A DNA stretch of 64,000 nt from Sporolactobacillus sp. CQH2019 (lineage in GTDB: Bacteria; Bacillota; Bacilli; Bacillales; Sporolactobacillaceae). The notes below the pieces were generated by a model that was not told the DNA's origin, searched no databases, and was given only the letters and a program-made list of their open reading frames with translations. Made by a program: the position numbers and the translations under genes. The DNA lies in the NCBI RefSeq assembly GCF_028765345.1, contig NZ_JARAJZ010000008.1, positions 162,911 to 226,910 of the forward strand, written 5' to 3'. Numbering within the stretch: position 1 is the first letter of the stretch; each line of letters begins with the position of its first letter. Below are positions 46,937-56,193 of this stretch, one piece after another.

Positions 46937-47386
46937 TCAGAGATATTGGACGAGCGTTTCCGCAAATGCTTCAAGAAACTGCTGATCTTCTTCTGAAAAG
47001 CGGTCGGGAACCGGACTGTCAATATCCAGCACGCCGATTAAACTATTTCCTTTTAACAGCGGGACGACAATTTCCGAGCGCGAGGCCGCGTCGCAGGCAA
47101 TGTGGCCCGGAAAGTCATGGACATCTCTGACGCGGACGATTTCTTTTCGCTCGGCAGCAGTTCCGCATACACCCTTGCCGACGGGAATCCGGATGCAGGC
47201 CGTTTTTCCCTGAAAGGGCCCGAGAACGAGTTCATGTTTTTCAAGCAAGTAAAACCCGGCCCAGTTGATATCGTCCAGATATTGATTGAGCAGTGCCGAT
47301 GCATTGGCCAGATTGGCAATCCGGTTCGGCTCGTCGCCAATCAGTGCTTCGAGAGCATTGATCATCGTCTTATTGACAGAATTCAT
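46937..47386 (-). CDS. msrC: Free methionine-(R)-sulfoxide reductase (GAF domain)
   Basis: A 149-residue single GAF domain enzyme that reduces free methionine-R-sulfoxide. The three cysteines of the catalytic set are at family spacing (positions i, i+10, i+34): TACIRIP, GVCGTA and HIACDA. ATG 47386 follows GAAGGTG on the minus strand. B. subtilis has the same gene (ytsP) beside rpsD. Confidence 0.9.
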   Translation of the reverse strand: MNSVNKTMINALEALIGDEPNRIANLANASALLNQYLDDINWAGFYLLEKHELVLGPFQGKTACIRIPVGKGVCGTAAERKEIVRVRDVHDFPGHIACDAASRSEIVVPLLKGNSLIGVLDIDSPVPDRFSEEDQQFLEAFAETLVQYL

Positions 47387-47547
47387 AATTTTCACCTTCG
47401 GTTTTTCAAGGGAGTACTCTCATTTTATCAGATCAGGTCGAAAGTTTCATCGGAAAAGTCGAACGATTTTTGCAGGGTAGACGCTTGATGAAGAGAAGGC
47501 TTATATTAGTGACATTGGATGCAGTCATTCTGAAGGGATGTGGAAGA

Positions 47548-48201
47548 ATGCTGACGAGACATGCGAATCCGGCCAGTGGAAGAAGCACGCGCGAGGCCGT
47601 CATTCATTCGGCGCTGAAATTATTTAATATGGGCGGCTATGACGGCACTTCCGTGCGCGCCATTGCAGCGGACGCGGGTGTAAATATTGCTTTGGTTTCT
47701 TATTATTTCGGCGGAAAACAGGGGCTTCTGGAATATCTTATGGCCTCTTTTTTTGAAGGGTACTTAAACAATCTGGAGAAAGCGGAGCATGAGGCGCAGG
47801 ACGCGGGAAAACCGCCGGATGAGTGTCTCGTCTCTGTTGCGGATGCACTGATCGGCTATCAGCAGCAATCTCTTTATTTGTCCCGCTTTGTCCATCGGGA
47901 GATGACGCTGGACAATCAGCTTGTCCGTGAATTGATGGCCAGTTATCTGATGAAGGAAAAGTTTCTGCTGACCCGGCTCTTTGAGAAAGCGGCTCCGGAA
48001 TTAAAATTTGATCCGATGTCGGCCGACTTCGCGCTTTTGCAGTATCGGGACATGATCATGATGCCCTTTCTTCAGCCCCAGTTTCTTAGAAAAGTTTTTT
48101 ATCTGCAGCCCGGTGAACCATCTTTCCGCATGAATTATCTGCGTTATATCAAAAGGTGGGTGGAGCGGCTCGCCGGCCGTCCTGTCGGAAATCTGAAATA
48201 A
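47548..48201 (+). CDS. refZ: TetR-family regulator RefZ
   Basis: A 217-residue TetR-like protein. The HTH is GTSVRAIAADAGVNIALVSYYFGGK. The C-terminal half (YLSRFVHREMTLD, then MMPFLQPQFLRKVFYLQP) matches RefZ of B. subtilis, which binds motifs near the origin and helps position the septum and capture the chromosome in sporulation. ATG 47548 is favoured; the frame is open upstream to 47470. It is divergent from msrC, and ezrA follows. Confidence 0.85.
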   Translation: MLTRHANPASGRSTREAVIHSALKLFNMGGYDGTSVRAIAADAGVNIALVSYYFGGKQGLLEYLMASFFEGYLNNLEKAEHEAQDAGKPPDECLVSVADALIGYQQQSLYLSRFVHREMTLDNQLVRELMASYLMKEKFLLTRLFEKAAPELKFDPMSADFALLQYRDMIMMPFLQPQFLRKVFYLQPGEPSFRMNYLRYIKRWVERLAGRPVGNLK

Positions 48202-48715
48202 GCCGTGTCATCGGAGGAGGTGGGGGAAGGCGCTGCGTGTTTTTTACTGTCAGGCGCCGATTGTGGCAGGAAACGGGATTTTCACAAGATGCGGGGGCAG
48301 ACCCGGCCCCTGTCCGATTCGTTATCGACGAACCGGAAGCAGGGCGGAATGGCGCCGAAACGGATCTATGCGGGCGAACCGGTCAGAATTTCTGCAGAAC
48401 TGGCCGGCTTTTTTGTGCCCCGGATCGGTGACGGGGAGGTCCGGCGCAGAGAAGAGCCGCCGGTTTCCCCGGAAAAGCACGGCAGCATTCAGGCGAAGAC
48501 GGCCGTTCGGCCGATCATATTTAAATGCCGTCTTCCATTTGTCGAAGAATACATAGAGGCCGGGACCGTTTGTGCGGTGCCGGCGATTTTCCGACTTCCC
48601 GGCTGCTAAAAATCGACGCATTCTTTCATTTTTTAATCTTATTGCGCCTTTTTTTGATACAATATAGAGTAGCTGAGTGTGAATGGGTTACATGCGAGAA
48701 TGGGGGAAATTCCGT
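48202..48715. other. Intergenic region refZ-ezrA
   Basis: About 510 bp, GC-rich to 48600. Several overlapping frames are open on both strands (the longest 48205-48609), but none has a good ribosome site or a recognisable protein; they look like chance or decayed sequence. AT-rich sequence from 48610 should contain the ezrA promoter (TACAATATAGAG near 48658). Confidence 0.45.
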
Positions 48716-50416
48716 ATGCTTTATGTGATAATCGGCCTTATTTTAATTGGCGTCATTGTGATCGTCTACGGTGCATGGATGCGAAAAAAAATGTACGGCG
48801 AAATTGATCGTATCGAGACGTGGAGAGTAGAACTGATGAATCGGCCCGTCGCGAAAGAGATAGCGAAAGTGAAAAAGTTGAAAATGGTCGGCGATACAGA
48901 GAAAAAGTTTGAAAAATCGCGATCGGACTGGGACAGGATCATTACCGCGGAATTGCCGGCGATTGAGGAGACTCTTTTTAACGCGGAAGAGCTGACCGAT
49001 AAATATCGCTTTAAAAAAGCGGAAAAACTGATTAAAGCGCTTGAGGAGAAAAGAAAAGGAATTGAGGAAACGATCGATCACATGCTTCATGATCTGAATG
49101 TCGTTGTGGACAGCGAGAGCAGGAACCGCAAAGACGTGATACCGATCAAGGAAAGCTATCATCAGATCAAAAAAAATATGATTACCCAGCGCAATCAGTT
49201 CAGGCAGGCGCTGCCGTTTCTGGAAAAATCCGTTCGGGAAATCGATGAACAGTTTAAAAAATATGAAGAAGAAAGCGATCAGGGGAACTACGTAGAAGCG
49301 CGTGAAATTCTTCTGAACGTCAAGAAATCGGTCGTTAGTGCCCAGATGCGGATTGAACGCATTCCGGGACTGTTTGAAGATCTCCAGCGGACGATCCCGA
49401 ATCAGCTGAAGGAACTGAGGCAGGGCAAAAAAGAAATGACGGAACAGGGCTATGCCCTTGATTATCTGCAGCTCGATTCGCAGACTGAAGAGATGGAAAA
49501 ACAGCTGCACGTGCTTTCGGAGGCCGTCGCCAAAATGGAGCTGGATGAAGCACAGGAAGGCTGCAAGGGCATTCACGATCAGCTGGACTGGCTGTATGCC
49601 CAGCTTGAAAAAGAAGTGCTGAGCAGGCAGCAGCTCCATGATCTGGCGCCCAGTATTGAGAAGAGGCTGGACCGTGTAGGAGGCAAGATAAAAGAGCTGG
49701 CCGATGAGACAGAAACCGTCAGAGACAGTTATCATATTGACGTCGAGGATCTGAAAGCGCGCCGCGACATAGGCCAGGCTTATCAAAAACTGGAGGGCAG
49801 CTTTGTTGAAACGCGCGAGGTTCTGAACAATCATACGGAAGCCTTCAGCTCGATCATTGAAAAACTTGAGAAGATGCGCGCGGATATTGAGCAGGTCGAG
49901 TCTCTTGCGGATGAATTCGGCAGGAAGATTAAGGCTCTGCGCAAGGATGAACTGGCGGCCAGAGAAACCATCCAGAAATTGAAACACACGCTTTTTGAGT
50001 CCAAAAGGATCCTCCGGCAAAGCAATCTGCCGGGTGTGCCCGCTTCATTTTCCGATGCGCTTGCCGAAGCGGGGAATTTGCTGAAGGCCGTGAATCTCAA
50101 GCTCGATGAAAAACCGCTGGATATGGCGGGTGTCCGCAGTGCACTGAGCCAGGCTCAGGAAAAGGTCGACGATGTCCGCGGCCGGGCGGACCGGCTGGTG
50201 GAAACGGCCGCCCTGGCGGAAGAAATGATCCGTTACGGCAACCGTTATCGCAGCGAGTATGAGGAAATCGACCGGGAACTGAAAACGGCGGAAAAACTGT
50301 TCAGAGACTTTGATTATCAGGCGGCCGTTGAGACGGCTGTTCGGGCGATTGAGAAAAAAGAACCCAAGATTCTGAAAAGAATGGATCTGTATCAGGATCA
50401 GGAACGGCAAATGTGA
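48716..50416 (+). CDS. ezrA: Septation ring formation regulator EzrA
   Basis: Membrane-anchored coiled-coil protein that binds FtsZ and keeps Z-ring number and position correct; 566 residues, close to the family norm. The N-terminal membrane helix is MLYVIIGLILIGVIVIVYG. The rest is charged coiled coil in spectrin-like repeats. ATG 48716 follows GGGGGAA by 7 bases; an in-frame ATG at 48683 would put 11 polar residues before the membrane helix. It precedes iscS-thiI as in B. subtilis. Confidence 0.95.
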   Translation: MLYVIIGLILIGVIVIVYGAWMRKKMYGEIDRIETWRVELMNRPVAKEIAKVKKLKMVGDTEKKFEKSRSDWDRIITAELPAIEETLFNAEELTDKYRFKKAEKLIKALEEKRKGIEETIDHMLHDLNVVVDSESRNRKDVIPIKESYHQIKKNMITQRNQFRQALPFLEKSVREIDEQFKKYEEESDQGNYVEAREILLNVKKSVVSAQMRIERIPGLFEDLQRTIPNQLKELRQGKKEMTEQGYALDYLQLDSQTEEMEKQLHVLSEAVAKMELDEAQEGCKGIHDQLDWLYAQLEKEVLSRQQLHDLAPSIEKRLDRVGGKIKELADETETVRDSYHIDVEDLKARRDIGQAYQKLEGSFVETREVLNNHTEAFSSIIEKLEKMRADIEQVESLADEFGRKIKALRKDELAARETIQKLKHTLFESKRILRQSNLPGVPASFSDALAEAGNLLKAVNLKLDEKPLDMAGVRSALSQAQEKVDDVRGRADRLVETAALAEEMIRYGNRYRSEYEEIDRELKTAEKLFRDFDYQAAVETAVRAIEKKEPKILKRMDLYQDQERQM

Positions 50417-50652
50417 TTGAAACGGCGTTCTTTTATATTTTTCCCCCTGTTTCGGCCTGATTCCGCGTCCCGCGGATCGGGCCGCCGTTTTTTTATCGCG
50501 TTCCGATTGCCGTTTCGTCGACAGCCGGAACATCACATGTTAAGATTCAGATAAAGCGGTAAGAATTGAGATGAGAAATAAAAACGATTCTGCCCGTTTC
50601 TAATCGAAATGGGCCGTTGCAGGCCATCTGAAAGGAGCTTATAAACAAATCA

Positions 50653-51795
50653 ATGATTTATCTTGATAACAGCGCAACAACCAAGCCTTATGCCGAAGCA
50701 ATGGATACGTACCGGACGGTGGCCGAGCAATTTTTTGCCAATCCGTCTTCGCTTCATAAACTGGGCGGGAAAAGCGAAGCCCTGCTGTCGCGCTCGCGCG
50801 AACAAGCTGCCTCGCTGCTCGGCGTCGATAAAAAAGAGATTGTGTTCACTTCGGGAGGTACGGAAGGCAACAATCTTGCTATAAAAGGAGCGGCGCTCGC
50901 CTACCGCGGCCGCGGCCGCCATCTGATCACGACATCTGTTGAGCATGCTTCTGCCCTCAATGCGTTCGGACAGTTGGAAAATCTCGGCTTCGAGGTGACC
51001 TATCTGCCCGTGGATCACGAGGGCCGGGTATCTTTTGATGATTTTAAAAGGGCATACCGCGAAGACACGATTCTTGTTTCCGTCATGCACGTCAACAACG
51101 AAGTCGGGACGATTCAGCCGATCCGGGAAATCGGAGAATTTCTGAAGGCACGCCCGACAACGGTTTTCCATGTGGATCATGTCCAGGGGTTTGCCAAGGT
51201 GCCGCTTCGGCTGGCGGAGAGCGGCATTGATTTATGCACGATTTCCGGCCATAAGTTTCACGGTCCGAAAGGGACGGGAATCCTTTACGTCCGCAACGGC
51301 ACGCTGCTTGATCCTCTTTTCGCCGGAGGCGGCCAGGAAAATCAGCGAAGGTCCGGAACGGAAAATCTTCCGGGAATCTGCGGGATGGTCAGGGCGCTCA
51401 GGATGACTCTTGAGCGCGAAAATGAAGGGATTCTTCACCTGACCGCTCTGCAGAAGAGGCTTCGCGACGGACTGCCGCAGATCGGCGGGACAGTGATTCA
51501 CACGCCGCAGAGCGGTGCGGCGCCTCATATTGTCAATGTCTCATTAAAGGGAATCAAGGCCGAAGTGCTGGTTCATGCTCTTGAAGAAAACGATATTTTT
51601 GTCTCTACGAAATCGGCGTGCTCCTCAAAAGATGATGAAGCAAGCGGCGTTCTTCTGGCAATGGGCGTACCCGAAGACGAAGCAAAAGAAGCGATACGGA
51701 TCAGCACGGCTTTTGAAACGACAGCGGAGGAAATCGACGCTTTCCTTTCGGCACTCGCCGTTCAGACACGACAATTGAAAAGAGTAATGGGGTGA
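50653..51795 (+). CDS. nifZ: Cysteine desulfurase (NifS/IscS family, NifZ)
   Basis: PLP enzyme that takes sulfur from cysteine for thiolation of tRNA; 380 residues. The PLP lysine is in SGHKFHGPKGTG, and the active-site Cys is in STKSACSSKD. The start has MIYLDNSATTKP. Its stop overlaps the thiI start region; in B. subtilis the equivalent NifZ-ThiI pair makes 4-thiouridine. The 235 bp before it show no other gene. Confidence 0.92.
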   Translation: MIYLDNSATTKPYAEAMDTYRTVAEQFFANPSSLHKLGGKSEALLSRSREQAASLLGVDKKEIVFTSGGTEGNNLAIKGAALAYRGRGRHLITTSVEHASALNAFGQLENLGFEVTYLPVDHEGRVSFDDFKRAYREDTILVSVMHVNNEVGTIQPIREIGEFLKARPTTVFHVDHVQGFAKVPLRLAESGIDLCTISGHKFHGPKGTGILYVRNGTLLDPLFAGGGQENQRRSGTENLPGICGMVRALRMTLERENEGILHLTALQKRLRDGLPQIGGTVIHTPQSGAAPHIVNVSLKGIKAEVLVHALEENDIFVSTKSACSSKDDEASGVLLAMGVPEDEAKEAIRISTAFETTAEEIDAFLSALAVQTRQLKRVMG

Positions 51796-51800
51796 AACAG

Positions 51801-53000
51801 ATGGTTTATGATTATTTGATCATCCGTTTCGGGGAAATTGCTATCAAGGGAAAGAATAAGAAAGCATTTGTCATGAAACTTGAGGATGATGTACGCGGGA
51901 AATTGAGCCGCTTTCCCCGTCTTTATATAAAACGGCATTTTGATGATATTGAAATTCAGTTGAACGGGGAAGACGCCGATCAAATCATTCCCATTCTTCA
52001 AAGAATCTTCGGCATCCAGAATATCTCTTCGGCAATTAAAGTCGGAAACGATCTGGATGCGATGCACAGCGGCGCGCTGCGCATCGCCGAGCAGGAAGAA
52101 GGCGTGAAAACATTTAAGATCGCCGCGCGCAGGAAGGACAAGCGATTTCCCGTTCACGGCAGCGAGCTGAACCGGGATCTGGGCGCATGGCTGCTGAAGC
52201 ATTGTCCTCATCTTAGCGTCGATGTCCATCACCCGGATCTGATCCTGCGCGTGGAAGTCGGCTATCATGAAACCCGGATCTACGGGCATGAGTACAAAGG
52301 GGCGGGCGGCCTTCCGGTAGGCGCCAGCGGAAAAGTGCTGCTGATGCTGTCGGGAGGCATCGACAGTCCCGTCGCCGGCTATCTTCTGGCCAAACGGGGG
52401 GCGCTGATCGAGGCGATCCATTTTCAGAGCCCGCCTTATACGAGTGACCGCGCCAGACAGAAAGTGATCGATCTGTCAAAAAAGCTGCAGTCGTTCGGAG
52501 GGAGCGTGCGCCTGCACCTTGTGCCCTTCACTCGGGCACAGGTTGCGATCCGGGATGCCGTTCCGGAGGATTACCGTATTACGATCATGAGACGGCTGAT
52601 GTTCCGGATTGCGGAAAAAGCAGCGGCAGAGAGCGGTGCCCTGGCTATTGCGACCGGGGAAAGTCTCGGCCAGGTTGCCAGCCAGACACTGGAAAGTATC
52701 AATACCATTAATCAAGTGACCGATCTTCCGGTTTTAAGGCCGTTAATTACGATGGATAAGCTGGATATTGCTGCTATTGCCAAGCAAATTGATACGTATG
52801 AAATATCCATCCGTCCCTATGAAGACTGCTGCACGATTTTCCTGCCCAAAGCCCCGAGGACGCGTCCGGACAGATTCCATGCAGGCCGTTTTGAACGCTC
52901 GTTAGACATGGAAGATCTGGTGAATGAAGCGGTCCGGGGGATTGAAACGCTGACTTTTGAAAGTAGCGAAAGTGAGGATGCATTCAGCGGACTGCTCTGA
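51801..53000 (+). CDS. thiI: tRNA 4-thiouridine synthase ThiI
   Basis: Adenylates U8 of tRNA and inserts sulfur; 399 residues. It has a ferredoxin-like start and THUMP domain, then the PP-loop ATP motif LSGGIDSPVAG. No rhodanese domain is present, as usual in Bacilli, so sulfur must come from the NifZ protein encoded just before. ATG 51801 (MVYDYLIIRFGEIAIKG) follows GGGGTGA; GTG 51792 is in frame. Confidence 0.94.
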   Translation: MVYDYLIIRFGEIAIKGKNKKAFVMKLEDDVRGKLSRFPRLYIKRHFDDIEIQLNGEDADQIIPILQRIFGIQNISSAIKVGNDLDAMHSGALRIAEQEEGVKTFKIAARRKDKRFPVHGSELNRDLGAWLLKHCPHLSVDVHHPDLILRVEVGYHETRIYGHEYKGAGGLPVGASGKVLLMLSGGIDSPVAGYLLAKRGALIEAIHFQSPPYTSDRARQKVIDLSKKLQSFGGSVRLHLVPFTRAQVAIRDAVPEDYRITIMRRLMFRIAEKAAAESGALAIATGESLGQVASQTLESINTINQVTDLPVLRPLITMDKLDIAAIAKQIDTYEISIRPYEDCCTIFLPKAPRTRPDRFHAGRFERSLDMEDLVNEAVRGIETLTFESSESEDAFSGLL

Positions 53001-53067
53001 CCGGCTGTTTCAAAGCTTCTCATTTCTTCACCTTGTGCGATTTGCAATAATTACCACCGATCCTTGT

Positions 53068-53097
53068 GAATGCGGGAAATGGGGCCTGCACATGATA
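53068..53097 (+). promoter_or_regulatory. Sigma-G type promoter of the SASP gene
   Basis: GAATG at 53068-53072 and CATGATA at 53091-53097, separated by 18 bp. Both match the forespore sigma-G consensus (GHATR, N17-18, CATNHTA). Confidence 0.8.
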
Positions 53098-53119
53098 AGG
53101 GCACAAGGAGGTGAGAAAC

Positions 53120-53320
53120 ATGGCTGAAAATAACAGCAACAAGGTTCTCGTGCCGGGCGCAGAGCAGGCACTGGAACAAATGAAAATGGAAATTGCTTCC
53201 GAATTTGGTGTGCAATTAGGCCCCGATACGACTTCGCGCGCCAATGGTTCCGTTGGTGGTGAAATCACGAAGCGTCTCGTAGCGACTGCACAGCAGCAGC
53301 TCGGCGGAAAAGCGTTTTAA
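53120..53320 (+). CDS. Alpha/beta-type small acid-soluble spore protein
   Basis: A 66-residue DNA-coating protein of the spore core that protects DNA from UV and gives amino acids at germination. The GPR protease site is EIASEFGV, and the second conserved motif is [15 protein letters not shown] 53120 follows AAGGAGGTGA. It is preceded by a sigma-G promoter. It is similar to SspA/SspB; which paralogue cannot be told. It shows that the organism is a spore former. Confidence 0.96.
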   Translation: MAENNSNKVLVPGAEQALEQMKMEIASEFGVQLGPDTTSRANGSVGGEITKRLVATAQQQLGGKAF

Positions 53321-53337
53321 TGAAAAAACGATCGTTT

Positions 53338-53363
53338 AAAGGGCGGCTCAGGCCGCCCTTTTT
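53338..53363 (+). terminator. Terminator after the SASP gene
   Basis: GGGCGGC pairs with GCCGCCC around TCAG, followed by five T, 17 bp beyond the stop. Confidence 0.88.
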
Positions 53364-53455
53364 CTTATGGACTTTAGTCCGTTGAGTACGCGTAGCGTGC
53401 GAAACATAAAACCCCCTGCTATGCGGGGGGAGTACCCAGACCGTTATACAAAAAA

Positions 53456-53512
53456 TTCTTCCCTTCGATAGAATATAGGTGTTCAGGCTATATTGCTAAA
53501 AGAAGGGAAGAA
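53456..53512 (+). promoter_or_regulatory. Hairpin sequestering the tnpA ribosome site
   Basis: TTCTTCCCTTC (53456-53466) pairs perfectly with GAAGGGAAGAA (53502-53512). The right arm is the Shine-Dalgarno of tnpA (ATG 53517). This is the known way IS200 elements keep transposase low. Confidence 0.8.
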
Positions 53513-53516
53513 CAGA

Positions 53517-53975
53517 ATGGCTAATCAAACAAATAGTTTAGCCCATACAAAATGGTTGGGCAAATATCAGATCGTATTCACACCGAAGTATAGACGAAAA
53601 ATAATCTACAATCAATATCGGGCCAGCATTCAGGAGATCATCCGACACCTTTGCCGATACAAGGGTGTTGAAATCCTTGAAGGACACATGATGCCCGATC
53701 ACGTTCACCTGCTTTTAAGCATACCACCCAAGATGAGCGTGTCCAGTTTCATGGGCTATCTGAAAGGGAAAAGCGCACTGATGATGTTTGACAAGCATGC
53801 AAACTTGAAATACAAATTTGGGAATCGACATTTTTGGGCCGAAGGATACTACGTAAGTACAGTAGGACTCAATGAAGCAACCATTCGAAAGTATATTCAG
53901 GATCAGGAGAAACACGATATCGCACTAGATAAATTAAGTGTCCGGGAATATGAGGACCCCTTTAGAGGTCGCTGA
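53517..53975 (+). CDS. tnpA: IS200-type transposase TnpA (Y1 HUH)
   Basis: A 152-residue single-strand DNA transposase. The HUH motif is HVHLLLS (near residue 63), and the catalytic Tyr is one of those in YYVSTVGLNEATIRKYIQ. Full length for the group and intact. ATG 53517 is used because GAAGGGA is 8 bases before it. No tnpB is present. Confidence 0.93.
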   Translation: MANQTNSLAHTKWLGKYQIVFTPKYRRKIIYNQYRASIQEIIRHLCRYKGVEILEGHMMPDHVHLLLSIPPKMSVSSFMGYLKGKSALMMFDKHANLKYKFGNRHFWAEGYYVSTVGLNEATIRKYIQDQEKHDIALDKLSVREYEDPFRGR

Positions 53976-54157
53976 GTGGTACAAACACCCATTTATGGGT
54001 GGGCAAAAGAGGCAAAGGCAATATGGCCTGAACAAAGTGAAGGCCAGCGTCTTGAGACGCTGGTCGGCAATCCAAGGCTTATAGCCTTAGAGCAAACCAC
54101 CCTTTTGAAGGGTGGTTTTGATTGTGGGGAAAATTTTTAAAAGGGAAACAACTCTAC

Positions 54158-54186
54158 TTGACTTATGGTGAACTTTCATCTAAAAT
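54158..54186 (+). promoter_or_regulatory. his operon promoter
   Basis: TTGACT at 54158-54163, a 17-bp spacer and TAAAAT at 54181-54186. It is immediately downstream of the insertion sequence, about 160 bp before hisZ. Confidence 0.7.
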
Positions 54187-54197
54187 ACACATAACAT

Positions 54198-54298
54198 GCT
54201 TTACCATACTAGTGAAGTAAAGCAAAACAACCGGAGGTTATTGACTGACGGGTTGCAGTTTAAACGGAACCTGAAGGAAGAAGGCTTTCTTCCCTTTT
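54198..54298 (+). promoter_or_regulatory. his leader with two hairpins, attenuator-like
   Basis: Hairpin 1: GCTTTAC/GTAAAGC (54198-54223), beginning near the expected transcript start. Hairpin 2: GGAAGAA/TTCTTCC (54276-54293), followed by CTTTTATTT, a terminator-like end. No T-box sequence or histidine-rich leader peptide is seen. A GGAGG at 54233 precedes a possible 43-codon frame starting TTG 54241. Confidence 0.5.
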
Positions 54299-54349
54299 AT
54301 TTGGATAAACAAAAGAAAGAGAAAAGCTGCAGAGAAGGAGAAAATCTTA

Positions 54350-55546
54350 ATGACACAACCGTTTATGTTTGAAAGGCCGCTCGGGCTGCGGGATACGCTT
54401 CCCGAGGCTCAGCGGTCGATCGCCGGGCTGGAAGCGATTTTCCGCCGGGAACTGCTGCGCTGGGGCTACGATTTTATAAAGACCCCTGCGCTGGAGTACG
54501 CTGAAACGATCGGACGCGCTTCGGCCATCGAAGACGGCCAGCTGTTCAAATTTCTGGACGTCGAAGGGCGTCCGGTCGTACTCCGCCCGGATATGACGAC
54601 GCCGATTGCGCGGATAGCGGCTTCCAGTCTGAGGAAGCAGCCGCTTCCGCTGCGCCTTGCCTATACGGCGGCACTGTACCGGAGCCAGAGGAGAGAAGGC
54701 GGGCACCCGAGTGAATTCGAGCAGACCGGAGCGGAACTGATCGGCGACGCGACACCTTATGCGGATGTGGAAGTAATCTCGCTGCTGATGACGCTGCTTA
54801 AGAAGGCCGGACTTCGGTCGATCCGGCTCGCGGTCGGCCATGTCGGATTTGTCAATGCTTTTTTCTATGATATTGTAAAAGACAAGGAAACGGTCAGACA
54901 GCTTCGCAATCTGCTTTATAATAAAAATGATGTCGGATTTCATGAATATGTCGCTTCGCTGCACTTATCCGATCGATCGGCGAAAAGGCTGAATACATTT
55001 ATCGATTCAAGAAGGATGGATAATCAGGCGACGCTTGATTTTCTGAGAGAACTGACGGCCGGATCGTCAATTCCTGTACGTTCCTATTATCAACATATCG
55101 TTGAACTCATTCAGCTGCTGAAAATCGATCATCTCGACGGCCGGATTGATTTGGATATCACGCTGATGCCGCATCTCAGCTATTATACAGGATTTGTTTT
55201 TCAAGGATTCGGCGGAGGGCTTGGTTTTCCGGTGGCAAGCGGCGGCCGCTATGACGATCTGCTGGCACAGTTTCACCGCCCGTGTCCGGCGACCGGTTTC
55301 GGCATCCGGATCGACCGGCTGATGAGCGTGGCAGGCGGAACTCCGGCCGAACCGCACAAACAGGCGGTCATCTATGATCGGGAAAATGCGGGGAAAGCAA
55401 TGCGCTTTGCCGCACGGGAGAGGGAAAAAGGACGCACTGTCGTTTTGCAGCATGCGGACGGCATTACTGATGCCGAAGCCTTTGCGCGGCAGTTTGAAAC
55501 GATTGAACGCTTTTTGAAATCTGAGGAAACGGAGACAAAAGGATGA
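54350..55546 (+). CDS. hisZ: ATP phosphoribosyltransferase regulatory subunit HisZ
   Basis: A 398-residue HisRS-like protein with no tRNA charging role; it combines with the short HisG to make the first enzyme of histidine synthesis. The motif-2 like [11 protein letters not shown] and the GFGIRIDRL segment are visible. ATG 54350 follows AAGGAG. It is the first gene of the his operon and overlaps hisG by an ATGA. Confidence 0.93.
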   Translation: MTQPFMFERPLGLRDTLPEAQRSIAGLEAIFRRELLRWGYDFIKTPALEYAETIGRASAIEDGQLFKFLDVEGRPVVLRPDMTTPIARIAASSLRKQPLPLRLAYTAALYRSQRREGGHPSEFEQTGAELIGDATPYADVEVISLLMTLLKKAGLRSIRLAVGHVGFVNAFFYDIVKDKETVRQLRNLLYNKNDVGFHEYVASLHLSDRSAKRLNTFIDSRRMDNQATLDFLRELTAGSSIPVRSYYQHIVELIQLLKIDHLDGRIDLDITLMPHLSYYTGFVFQGFGGGLGFPVASGGRYDDLLAQFHRPCPATGFGIRIDRLMSVAGGTPAEPHKQAVIYDRENAGKAMRFAAREREKGRTVVLQHADGITDAEAFARQFETIERFLKSEETETKG

Positions 55547-56193
55547 ATGAATCGGTTATTACGGTGGCGATGCCGAAGGGCCGGATTTTCGGCGATGCGT
55601 GCCGCCTCCTGAGAAACGCCGGATTCGAACTGCCCGTCACGTTCGAAACGACGCGCAAATTGATTTTAGATCAGGATGCTGCACCCTTTCGCTTTATTCT
55701 TGCCAAACCGGTCGATGTGCCGACTTACGTTGAGTACGGCGCTGCGGATATAGGGATTGCCGGAAAAGATGTCCTGCTCGAGAGCCGGCGCGATGTTTAT
55801 GAAATGGTCGATCTCGGCATCAGCAGATGCCACATGGCCGTGGCAGGGCTTCCCGGACACCGCAGCAAGAATCCTTATTTGAAGATTGCGACAAAGTATC
55901 CGAACATTGCTTCCGATTTTTATCGGCGCCGCGGTGAACAGATTGATCTGATTGCGCTGAACGGTTCTATTGAACTGGCTCCTATCGTCGGTCTGGCAGA
56001 TGCCATTGTCGACATTGTTTCCACGGGAACGACACTCAGAGAGAACGGATTGATTGAGTTTGACCGGCTGATGGATATCAGTTCGCGGCTGATCGTCAAT
56101 CCGGTCAGCTATCGCTTGAAAAAGCCCGTCATTGACGAGATTGTTGAGAAAATGATCCGGGCTACGGGAGGAATCAAAGTTGGAATGGATTGA
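55543..56193 (+). CDS. hisG: ATP phosphoribosyltransferase, short form HisG
   Basis: First step of histidine synthesis: ATP plus PRPP to phosphoribosyl-ATP. 216 residues is the short form, which needs HisZ. Motifs include VAMPKGRIF at the start and [14 protein letters not shown] near the C terminus. It overlaps hisZ by 4 bp and hisD by 14 bp. Confidence 0.96.
   Translation: MNESVITVAMPKGRIFGDACRLLRNAGFELPVTFETTRKLILDQDAAPFRFILAKPVDVPTYVEYGAADIGIAGKDVLLESRRDVYEMVDLGISRCHMAVAGLPGHRSKNPYLKIATKYPNIASDFYRRRGEQIDLIALNGSIELAPIVGLADAIVDIVSTGTTLRENGLIEFDRLMDISSRLIVNPVSYRLKKPVIDEIVEKMIRATGGIKVGMD

Larger units (their letters stand above)
53370..54122 (+). mobile_element. IS200-type insertion sequence (single tnpA)
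   Basis: About 750 bp holding tnpA alone, between the SASP terminator and the his promoter. Left: an imperfect hairpin CCCCCTGC/GCGGGGG near 53411-53430. Right: hairpins CCAGCGTCT/AGACGCTGG at about 54043-54062 and AACCACCCTT/AAGGGTGGTT at 54095-54117. Subterminal hairpins instead of inverted repeats, and no target duplication, are typical of the IS200/IS605 family. The exact ends are not certain. Confidence 0.8.

Noticed and set aside
48205-48609. A possible 134-residue protein between refZ and ezrA
   Set aside because: Several frames are open on both strands in this GC-rich gap. None has a convincing ribosome site or familiar motif.
48743-50020. A 425-codon reading frame opposite ezrA
   Set aside because: It is an antisense shadow of the coiled-coil gene. 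Its composition is dominated by Phe and Leu, mirroring Glu and Lys codons, and there is no start signal.
53976-54122. Guide RNA of a TnpB system in the IS right end
   Set aside because: No tnpB is present, and the hairpins are explained by IS200 end structure.
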